Source: Chryseobacterium sp. UBA6632 (GTDB lineage Bacteria; Bacteroidota; Bacteroidia; Flavobacteriales; Weeksellaceae). Taken from it: a stretch of 12,321 nt of DNA. The notes below the pieces were generated by a model. That model ran no database searches. It was not told where the DNA came from and was given only the letters and a program-made list of their open reading frames with translations. Position numbers and translations under genes: made by a program. Positions 5,981-12,321 of this stretch are shown here, in pieces (the first letter of the stretch is position 1; each line of letters opens with the position of its first letter). The stretch lies in contig DKLU01000207.1 of NCBI GenBank assembly GCA_002455915.1, forward strand, positions 1 through 12,321, read 5' to 3'.

Positions 5981-7141
5981 ATGAAAATACCTGGAAAAAT
6001 AAGGTTCATCGTACTTATATCAAGTATTATCCTTTTACAAAACTGCACAAAGGCTGCTGAAGGATCTAACACTCCTCCTCCGGCTCCTGAACTGCCTGTT
6101 TATACTATCATCACGTCTCCGGCAACCACTTATCAGGAATTTCCGACTGCTTTGGAAGGAAAAAACAATGTGGAAATAAGATCGCAGGTAGACGGTTATC
6201 TAGACAAAATCTATGTGGAAGAAGGCGCTTATGTAAGAGCAGGACAGCCTTTATTTAAAATAGATTCGAGAAGCTACGGCGAACAAATGAATATGGCAAG
6301 TGCCAATTTACAAGTTGCCAATGCCAACATTCAAAAAGCTAAAGTTGAGGTCGACAGATTAGAACCTCTTGTTGCTGCAAAAGTAGTTTCTGACGTACAA
6401 TTGAGAACAGCAAAAGCCAATTATGCAGCAGCAGTAGCAGCCGCTTCACAAGCAAAAGCATCAGTTGGAAGCGCTAAAATCAACGTTGGATTTACTACGA
6501 TTACCGCTCCAGTAAGCGGATATATCGGTAGAATTCCTTATAAAAAAGGAAGTTTGATTTCGAGAACAGATGTAAATCCGTTGACTTTATTATCTGATAT
6601 CAGTGAGATTTATGCCTATTTCTCTTTAAGCGAACTGGATTTTATTGCTTTTCAAAATAAATATCCAGGAGCAACTCTAAATGAAAAGCTGAAAAATATG
6701 CCAATGGTAGATTTGGTGATCGCTGACAACAGCATTTATCCTGAAAAAGGTAAAATGAGTATTGTAGACGGACAGTTTGATAAAACAACAGGAGCCATCA
6801 GTGTTCGTGCCGTATTTCCAAATGCCAACGGAACGCTGAGAACAGGAAATACAGGACGTGTTCGTATGCCTCAATTAATGTCTAATGCAGTGGTTATTCC
6901 ACAGGAATCAACGTTTGAAATTCAGGATAAAACATACGTTTACGTGGTTGGAAAAGATCAGAAAGTAGCCAGCAAACCGATAAAAATTTCAGGAAAAACA
7001 GAAAGCTATTACTTTATTTCTGAAGGGGTTTCTGCAGGTGACAAAATCGTTTACACGGGATTGGGCAGCTTAAAAGATGGTGTTTCTATCAAGCCGAAAG
7101 CTATTTCTGCTGACAGCTTGCTGAAGGCAAAACCGTTGTAA
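5981..7141 (+). CDS. RND efflux periplasmic adaptor (membrane-fusion protein), lipoprotein
   Basis: This 386-residue AcrA/MexA-type adaptor bridges the RND pump and the outer-membrane channel. The N terminus (MKIPGKIRFIVLISSIILLQNC) is a lipoprotein signal with C22 as the lipidated residue, anchoring it in the inner membrane and facing the periplasm. Next come a half lipoyl domain (about 60-95, with IRSQVDGYLDKIYVEEGAYV and GQPLFKID), an Ala-rich alpha-helical hairpin (about 100-165, heptad-like MASANLQVANANIQKAKVE...), the second half lipoyl strand (FTTITAPVSGYIGRI, 171-185), a beta-barrel (about 208-290) and a membrane-proximal domain to about 375. The length and order are normal for the family. 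It is the first gene of the pump set and follows three putative TetR operators; the pump gene starts 130 nt later. The start codon sits in an A-rich leader without Shine-Dalgarno, usual for this group. Confidence 0.95.
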   Translation: MKIPGKIRFIVLISSIILLQNCTKAAEGSNTPPPAPELPVYTIITSPATTYQEFPTALEGKNNVEIRSQVDGYLDKIYVEEGAYVRAGQPLFKIDSRSYGEQMNMASANLQVANANIQKAKVEVDRLEPLVAAKVVSDVQLRTAKANYAAAVAAASQAKASVGSAKINVGFTTITAPVSGYIGRIPYKKGSLISRTDVNPLTLLSDISEIYAYFSLSELDFIAFQNKYPGATLNEKLKNMPMVDLVIADNSIYPEKGKMSIVDGQFDKTTGAISVRAVFPNANGTLRTGNTGRVRMPQLMSNAVVIPQESTFEIQDKTYVYVVGKDQKVASKPIKISGKTESYYFISEGVSAGDKIVYTGLGSLKDGVSIKPKAISADSLLKAKPL

Positions 7142-7145
7142 AACA

Positions 7146-7251
7146 GCTTTTTGCTTCTGGCTTTTTGCTTTTTGCGTTTAATGCAATATTTAAAAATCAT
7201 GAATTCAGAAGCATCTTTTTAGCCAATGGCCAAAAGCTAATCGCTATAAGC
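7146..7251. repeat. Heptad-phased GC inverted arrays between the adaptor and pump genes
   Basis: The dinucleotide GC occurs at 7146, 7153, 7160, 7167 and 7174, exactly every 7 nt, in T-rich DNA (units such as GCTTTTT). After about 45 bp, GC recurs at 7222, 7229, 7236, 7243 and 7250, again exactly every 7 nt, now in A-rich DNA. The arms are approximately inverted, so the RNA could form a long imperfect hairpin with GC pairs once per 7 bp. It lies within the pump transcript, ending 20 nt before the RND start. Confidence 0.65.
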
Positions 7252-7271
7252 AACTTAAAATTAAACTTCTT

Positions 7272-10200
7272 ATGTTAAAACAATTTATAGAAAGACCGGT
7301 ACTTTCAACGGTCATCTCCATCATACTCTTATTATTGGGGGCGCTGTCCCTCTTTAATTTGCCCATCGCCTTATTTCCGGATATTGCGCCGCCAAGTGTT
7401 CAGGTAACAGCATTCTATCCGGGAGCGAATGCGGAAGTGGTAGCCCGTTCGGTGGCCACACCAATTGAGGAAGCTGTGAACGGAGTGGAAAACATGACCT
7501 ACATGACATCCAATTCAAGTAACGACGGAACCATGACCTTAAGCGTTTTCTTCAAACAAGGTGCTGATGCAGATAACGCAGCTGTAAACGTACAAAACCG
7601 TGTATCGAAAGCGATGAGCCAGCTTCCGCAAGAGGTTGTGCAGGCGGGAATTTCTACACAGAAAGTTCAGAACAGTATGATCATGTTTATGGGATTATCA
7701 AGTGATGATCCAAAACAATATGACGAACTTTTCCTTCAGAATTATTTGAAGATTAATGTAATTCCACAAATTCAGCGTATACCTGGGGTTGCTCAGGCAC
7801 AGGTTTTCGGAACGAGAGATTATTCCATGAGACTTTGGCTGAAACCAGACAGATTAGCCGCCAACGGACTTTCTCCACAGGAAGTTTTGAATGCCGTTAA
7901 AGATCATAACTTAGAAGCAGCTCCCGGTCGTTTGGGACAAGGAAGCAAGGAAACTTACGAATATATCTTAAAATATAAAGGTAAATTAAATAAAAACGAA
8001 GACTACGAAAATATTGCTATCAAAGCAAACAGCGACGGTTCTTTCTTAAGACTGAAAGACGTTGCAAGAGTAGAATTCGGATCTTATACTTACACCGCTG
8101 CAAACAGAGTTGATGGAAAACCGGTTGCCGGATTTGCCATCCTTCAAACAGCAGGATCAAACGCCAACGAAATCTTAACAGAGATTGAAAAACAGGTTGA
8201 TCAGATGAAAACAACCCTTCCGAAAGGAGTTGAACCGATCATTATGTATAATTCTAAAGATTTCTTGGATGCTTCAATCCATCAGGTTGTGGAAACATTG
8301 GTGATTGCGTTTATCCTGGTATTTATTGTAGTATATATTTTCCTTCAGGATTTCAGATCTACATTAATTCCAGCGATTGCGGTTCCGGTGGCTATTGTGG
8401 GAACTTTCTTCTTCCTTCAACTGTTTGGATTCAGTATTAATATGCTGACATTGTTCGCATTGGTACTCGCCATCGGTATTGTGGTAGATGATGCCATTGT
8501 GGTGGTAGAAGCCGTTCACTCCAAAATGGAAAGAACAGGAATGCCTGTAGAACATGCAACAATGAGTTCCATGAGTGAAATCTCAGGAGCGATTATTTCC
8601 ATTACATTGGTGATGTGTGCCGTATTTATTCCGGTTGGCTTTATGCAAGGTCCTGCGGGAGTTTTCTACAGACAGTTTGCCTTCACGTTGGCAATTGCGA
8701 TTATGATTTCTGCAGTTAACGCATTAACATTAAGTCCGGCTTTATGTGCAATGTTCCTGAACGATCCTCAGGGAGAACACGGTGAACATGGTAAAAAAAC
8801 AGGGTTTGGAGCAAGATTTTTCAATGCTTTCAACGCCAGTTTTGATAACATGACAAGAAAATACATCTACAGCCTTAAATTTTTAATTAAAAATAAATGG
8901 GTAGCCATCGGAGGTCTAGCTCTTCTGATTGCCGGAAGTGTTTTCTTAATCAACAAAGCACCTTCAGGGTTTATTCCGACTGAAGATCAGGGATTCGTTT
9001 TATATGCCGTGAATACTCCTCCGGGAAGTTCATTAGACAGAACCAACAAAGCAACAGAGCAAATCGACAAGATTATTAACGGCGAAAAAGCTAAAAATCA
9101 CCTTTGGGTAGCCGATGGAATGAACTTCATCAGCAACTCCAATGCTTCGCCATACGCTGCCGGTTTTATTAAACTGAAAGATTATGACCAACGCGGCGAG
9201 ATGAAAGATCCCGACCAGATTGCAGCTTCATTAACCGGAAAAGTCGCGCAGGTAAAAGATGCCAACGCGTTCTTCTTCAACTTCCCTACAGTTCAGGGAT
9301 TTGGTAACGTTTCTGGGTTTGAATTTATGCTTCAGGATAAAATCAACGGTACTTTTGAACAATTGGGAACAACCACTCAGGCCTTCATCGGAGAATTGAT
9401 GAAACGCCCAGAAATTGCATTTGCATTTACAACATATGCCGCTGGAAACCCTCAGTTTACGATTGATGTAGATTCAGATAAAGCGAATCAGTTAGGCGTT
9501 TCTATTACTGAATTGATGCAAACGATGCAGATTTATTACGGAAGTAGCTTCGTTTCAGATTTCAACAGATTCGGGAAATATTACAGAGTAATGGCTCAGG
9601 CGGATATTCCTTATCGTACGGATGCGAATTCTTTGGAAGGAATTTATGTTAAAAATAAATCAGGCGAAATGGTTCCTGTAAAAACATTGGTAACATTGAA
9701 AAGAACTTTCGGACCTGAAACGGTAACAAGAAATAACTTATTCAACGCCGTTACGATCAACGGAACACCAAAACCTGGTTACAGTACCGGAGACGCGATT
9801 AAAGCGGTTGAAGAAACTGCGCAAAAATCACTACCGAGAGGTTTTGGATATGAATGGACAGGAATTACGCGTGAAGAAATCAAAACAAGTGGACAAACCA
9901 CCTTCATCTTCGCATTGAGTATTTTGTTTGTTTATTTCTTATTGGCAGCACAGTATGAAAGCTATATCCTTCCGTTTGCGGTTATTTTAACGATTCCAAC
10001 AGGGATTTTCGGAGTATTTGCTTTCACAGGATTAGCCGGAATTGACAATAATATTTACGTTCAGGTTGGTTTGATCATGCTCGTCGGATTATTAGCCAAG
10101 AATGCGATTCTTATTGTGGAATTTGCCGTTCAGCGAAGAAATGCAGGAAGAAGTTTACTTGAAGCAGCACTTCAGGCGTCAAGATTACGTTTAAGACCAA

Positions 10201-10454
10201 TTCTGATGACTTCATTTGCCTTCATCGTGGGTATGTTACCATTAGTTTGGTCACAAGGAGCGGCTGCAAAAGGGAATCATTCTATCGGTATCAGTACCGT
10301 TGGAGGAATGTTTACCGGAGTGGTATTCGGAGTATTCATTATCCCTGTAATGTTTGTGATCTTCCAGTATTTACATGAAAAAATGCCTAGCAGAAAAAAG
10401 AAAAGACTTCAAAGACAAAAATTGGAGGAAGATCTTTTAACTCCGGCTCATTAA
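7272..10454 (+). CDS. RND multidrug efflux pump, AcrB/MexB (HAE1) type
   Basis: This 1060-residue inner-membrane protein is a proton-driven antiporter that moves drugs or other toxic amphiphiles from the inner membrane and periplasm into the outer-membrane channel. It shows the duplicated RND plan: helix 1 (about 10-30), a periplasmic porter/docking loop (about 31-335), helices 2-6 (about 338-498), helix 7 (about 540-560), a second periplasmic loop (about 562-870) and helices 8-12 (about 872-1035). The proton-relay residues are present: D406 and D407 in helix 4 (IGIVVDDAIVVVEAV) and K943 in helix 10 (GLLAKNAILIVEFA). The start FIERPVLSTVISIILLLLG and the sequence NLPIALFPDIAPP are typical of HAE1 pumps. 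A basic C-terminal tail (RKKKRLQRQK) closes it. Full length and intact. Substrates cannot be read from the sequence. It follows the adaptor gene and precedes the channel gene on the same strand. Confidence 0.97.
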   Translation: MLKQFIERPVLSTVISIILLLLGALSLFNLPIALFPDIAPPSVQVTAFYPGANAEVVARSVATPIEEAVNGVENMTYMTSNSSNDGTMTLSVFFKQGADADNAAVNVQNRVSKAMSQLPQEVVQAGISTQKVQNSMIMFMGLSSDDPKQYDELFLQNYLKINVIPQIQRIPGVAQAQVFGTRDYSMRLWLKPDRLAANGLSPQEVLNAVKDHNLEAAPGRLGQGSKETYEYILKYKGKLNKNEDYENIAIKANSDGSFLRLKDVARVEFGSYTYTAANRVDGKPVAGFAILQTAGSNANEILTEIEKQVDQMKTTLPKGVEPIIMYNSKDFLDASIHQVVETLVIAFILVFIVVYIFLQDFRSTLIPAIAVPVAIVGTFFFLQLFGFSINMLTLFALVLAIGIVVDDAIVVVEAVHSKMERTGMPVEHATMSSMSEISGAIISITLVMCAVFIPVGFMQGPAGVFYRQFAFTLAIAIMISAVNALTLSPALCAMFLNDPQGEHGEHGKKTGFGARFFNAFNASFDNMTRKYIYSLKFLIKNKWVAIGGLALLIAGSVFLINKAPSGFIPTEDQGFVLYAVNTPPGSSLDRTNKATEQIDKIINGEKAKNHLWVADGMNFISNSNASPYAAGFIKLKDYDQRGEMKDPDQIAASLTGKVAQVKDANAFFFNFPTVQGFGNVSGFEFMLQDKINGTFEQLGTTTQAFIGELMKRPEIAFAFTTYAAGNPQFTIDVDSDKANQLGVSITELMQTMQIYYGSSFVSDFNRFGKYYRVMAQADIPYRTDANSLEGIYVKNKSGEMVPVKTLVTLKRTFGPETVTRNNLFNAVTINGTPKPGYSTGDAIKAVEETAQKSLPRGFGYEWTGITREEIKTSGQTTFIFALSILFVYFLLAAQYESYILPFAVILTIPTGIFGVFAFTGLAGIDNNIYVQVGLIMLVGLLAKNAILIVEFAVQRRNAGRSLLEAALQASRLRLRPILMTSFAFIVGMLPLVWSQGAAAKGNHSIGISTVGGMFTGVVFGVFIIPVMFVIFQYLHEKMPSRKKKRLQRQKLEEDLLTPAH

Positions 10455-10461
10455 TATAATG

Positions 10462-10725
10462 ATTGACAAAACTTTGAGAATTTTTAAATACATTTTGAAC
10501 CATTAAGATTTTAATTAAGAAGTTTAGAATATTAAGTTCAGCTTCGTTTATTAAAAATCAATTTGATTTTTCTTAATTAAACTTAACTCCTTAAATATTC
10601 TTAATGGTTCAAATTAAAAAAATAGAGAAGAAACTATTCAAACTAATATCATAAAAAAGCAAAGCATTTTCTCCTACTAAAGACAACTTTGCCCAAACAA
10701 AACCTCTCAAAGTTTTATATTCAAT
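10462..10725. repeat. Nested inverted-repeat block between pump and channel genes
   Basis: The outer arms AAAACTTTGAGA (10468-10479) and TCTCAAAGTTTT (10705-10716) are perfect 12-bp inverted copies, with ATTGA/TCAAT further out (10462-10466, 10721-10725). Inside are a perfect 15-bp pair TTTGAACCATTAAGA (10494-10508) and its complement (10599-10613), at whose centre AAAAATCA-ATT-TGATTTTT (10553-10571) forms another hairpin. A separate GCAAAG/CTTTGC pair (10659-10664, 10687-10692) lies beyond. No gene fits; it may be a small non-autonomous element or a structured operon spacer. Confidence 0.6.
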
Positions 10726-10738
10726 TAAAAATTAAATT

Positions 10739-12151
10739 ATGAAAAGAGTAAAAAATATAATCATCGCTTTCGGAATCGCTATAGGTTCGGTTTCCTGTGT
10801 GCCCAAACTGGCATTAAGTGAACCTGAAGTTGATCTTCCCGAAACGTTTAAATATACAGCAACAGCCGATACAGCAAGCGTTGCGAACTTAGAATGGAAA
10901 CAATTTTTCAGCGATCCGATGTTACAAACATTGATTGAAAAAGGAATTAAAAACAACTACGATTTACAGATTGCTTTAAAACAAGTTGCTTCATCACAGG
11001 AAAAACTAAAACAAGCAAAATATCTTCAGTATCCCGATGTTGGTTTTGGAGTTACGGCACAGATTTCAAAGCCTTCAAAAAACAGTATGAACGGACAAAG
11101 CCTGAACCTGTTTTTAGGAAAAAGCTATGTAGAAGATTACAATGCAGCGTTTAATTTGTCTTGGGAAGCCGATATTTGGGGTAAAATTAAAAATCAGCAG
11201 GAAGTTTCAAAAATGCAGTATCTGCAAACTTATGAAGCGACAAAAGCGATTCAGACCCAAGTAGTTGCGGCAATTGCTCAGGGATATTATAATTTATTGA
11301 TGCTTGATAAACAATTGCAGATTGCAAAATCTAATTTAGAATTAAGCACCAACACCCTTTCTTTGACAGAAAAATTATGGAAAAGTGGTGATACAACGTC
11401 TTTAGGAGTTCAGCAGGCAACGGCTCAAAAACAATCCACAGAATTGTTGATTACGCAGTTGGAGCAAAATATCGCGATTCAGGAAAATGCTTTAAGTATT
11501 TTGATTGGTGAAAATCCGAACAAAATCACAAGAACCATTGAAATGGCTGATACGTCTTTGCCACAGGATATCTCTGCAGGACTTCCTGCAGCGATGGTAA
11601 GCCGTCGTCCGGATGTTCGTCAACAGGAATTGGTGTTGTTGGAATCAAATTCAATAGTGGGAATTGCTCAGGCAAATATGTATCCTTCATTGAAAATTAC
11701 GGCAAACGGAGGAGTGAATTCATTTAAAGTGGACAATTGGTTTTCAATTCCAGCATCATTGTTCGGTTCTGTTTTAGGTGGAATTACTCAACCTATTTTT
11801 CAGAAAAGACAATTGAAAACAGATTTAAATGTTGCTAAAATCCAGAGAGAGAAAAATGTATTGGCGTTCCGTCAATCTGTTTTAAATGCGGTGGGTGAAG
11901 TTTCTGATGCTTTGGTTTCTAACGAAAGTTTAAAAGTTCAGGAACAAAAAGCAACCGAACAGGTGGCAACGTTAAAAGACGGAATTAAAAGTGCCGAAAT
12001 GCTTTACAAAGGCGGAATGGCAAACTATTTAGAAGTAATAACAGCTCAGGGAAATTCTCTACAGGCAGAACTTAATTTGGCTTCCGTAAAAAGACAGCGA
12101 TTGAGCAGTATTGTAGACTTATATCGAGCGTTAGGAGGCGGTTGGAAGTAG
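10739..12151 (+). CDS. Outer-membrane efflux channel lipoprotein, TolC/OprM (NodT) type
   Basis: This 470-residue protein is the exit duct of the tripartite pump. The N terminus MKRVKNIIIAFGIAIGSVSC ends in a lipobox-like SVSC, so C20 is the likely lipidated residue; the -3 serine makes the box weaker than average. Two tandem outer-membrane efflux (OEP) repeats follow, about 55-245 and 280-465. Family marks are LEWKQFFSDPMLQTLIEKGI (51-70), FNLSWEADIWGKIKN (138-152), the inter-repeat motif SRRPDVRQQE (288-297), and GIAQANMYPSLKITANGG (308-325). It should trimerise into a beta-barrel plus a long alpha-helical tunnel. It begins 284 nt after the pump stop across an inverted-repeat block and ends shortly before a strong terminator, so it is most likely the last gene of the efflux unit. 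Whether it also has its own promoter in that gap I could not tell. Confidence 0.95.
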   Translation: MKRVKNIIIAFGIAIGSVSCVPKLALSEPEVDLPETFKYTATADTASVANLEWKQFFSDPMLQTLIEKGIKNNYDLQIALKQVASSQEKLKQAKYLQYPDVGFGVTAQISKPSKNSMNGQSLNLFLGKSYVEDYNAAFNLSWEADIWGKIKNQQEVSKMQYLQTYEATKAIQTQVVAAIAQGYYNLLMLDKQLQIAKSNLELSTNTLSLTEKLWKSGDTTSLGVQQATAQKQSTELLITQLEQNIAIQENALSILIGENPNKITRTIEMADTSLPQDISAGLPAAMVSRRPDVRQQELVLLESNSIVGIAQANMYPSLKITANGGVNSFKVDNWFSIPASLFGSVLGGITQPIFQKRQLKTDLNVAKIQREKNVLAFRQSVLNAVGEVSDALVSNESLKVQEQKATEQVATLKDGIKSAEMLYKGGMANYLEVITAQGNSLQAELNLASVKRQRLSSIVDLYRALGGGWK

Positions 12152-12175
12152 TAAATTTAATTATATTGTTAATAG

Positions 12176-12204
12176 AATGCGGTCTTTCGGGACTGCATTT
12201 TTTT
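12176..12204 (+). terminator. Rho-independent terminator of the efflux unit
   Basis: A 9-bp stem (arms 12176-12184 and 12191-12199, one G-U pair) with a 6-nt TTTCGG loop runs into a T tract (12198-12204). It begins 25 nt after the channel-gene stop. Confidence 0.88.
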
Positions 12205-12238
12205 GTTTTTAAACCAAAATTAAACTTACCATCCAGTT

Positions 12239-12321
12239 TGTCATTCAGAGCGAAACGCAGTGTAGCGTGGAATCTAAACAATATATTTTAAAATTCTTAC
12301 AGAGATTCCTACGGAATGACA
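12239..12321. repeat. Inverted-repeat intergenic unit at the right edge (possibly incomplete)
   Basis: Ends are inverted: TGTCATTC (12239-12246) and GAATGACA (12314-12321), with a second inverted pair GGAATCT (12269-12275) and AGATTCC (12303-12309) inside. The left arm carries an extra GC-richer stretch (AGAGCGAAACGCAGTGTAGCG) that the right arm lacks. The right end coincides with the window edge, so the true boundary is unknown. From memory, similar TGTCATTC...GAATGACA palindromes are scattered between genes in Flavobacteriia; this copy is not evidence of that by itself. Confidence 0.6.

Noticed and set aside
10732..10956. 74-codon minus-strand frame over the channel-gene start
   Set aside because: It is antisense to the lipoprotein signal and first OEP repeat of the channel gene, with no recognisable protein features.

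Overview
The window looks like chromosomal DNA from a Flavobacteriia member of the Bacteroidota, most likely Chryseobacterium or a close relative. That assignment is inference. It rests on low GC, AT-rich leaders without Shine-Dalgarno sites, promoters of the Bacteroidota type (TTTG, a 20-22 nt spacer, then TAnnTTTG), a TonB-dependent receptor with an AYA/QE signal-peptidase site, and lipoprotein versions of both periplasmic and outer-membrane efflux parts. I saw no tRNA, rRNA, CRISPR array, transposase or phage gene.

Left part (1-3941): a probable trehalose uptake and breakdown locus. On the minus strand, in transcription order, come an MFS sugar transporter, a cytoplasmic GH37 trehalase (2 nt gap) and the first 53 codons of a TonB-dependent outer-membrane receptor that runs off the left edge. 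An AraC-family regulator is divergent from the transporter. Together they would carry the sugar across the outer membrane, then the inner membrane, then split it to glucose.

Middle (3942-5028): an AraC/redoxin intergenic region holds three perfect DnaA boxes (TGTGGATAA) in the same orientation at an exact 12-bp period, followed by AT-rich DNA. This is a candidate replication origin or DnaA-titration site. Next, on the minus strand, is a CNHC-motif redoxin with its own terminator and promoter, then a 301-bp gap with two divergent promoters.

Right part (5029-12204): a TetR repressor gene followed by a complete tripartite RND multidrug-efflux system: membrane-fusion lipoprotein, HAE1-type RND pump and TolC/OprM-type outer-membrane lipoprotein, ending in a clear terminator. 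One palindromic operator lies directly downstream of the tetR -7 box. Three more copies, set in larger imperfect tandem repeats, lie in the tetR-pump gap, so TetR probably represses both itself and the pump.

The intergenic spaces are rich in structured non-coding DNA: several degenerate arrays phased at exactly 7 nt, a nested inverted-repeat block between the pump and outer-membrane genes, and an inverted-repeat unit at the right edge. The coding genes belong to familiar families. The least explained signals are the DnaA-box triplet, the repeated operator units and the heptad-phased arrays.
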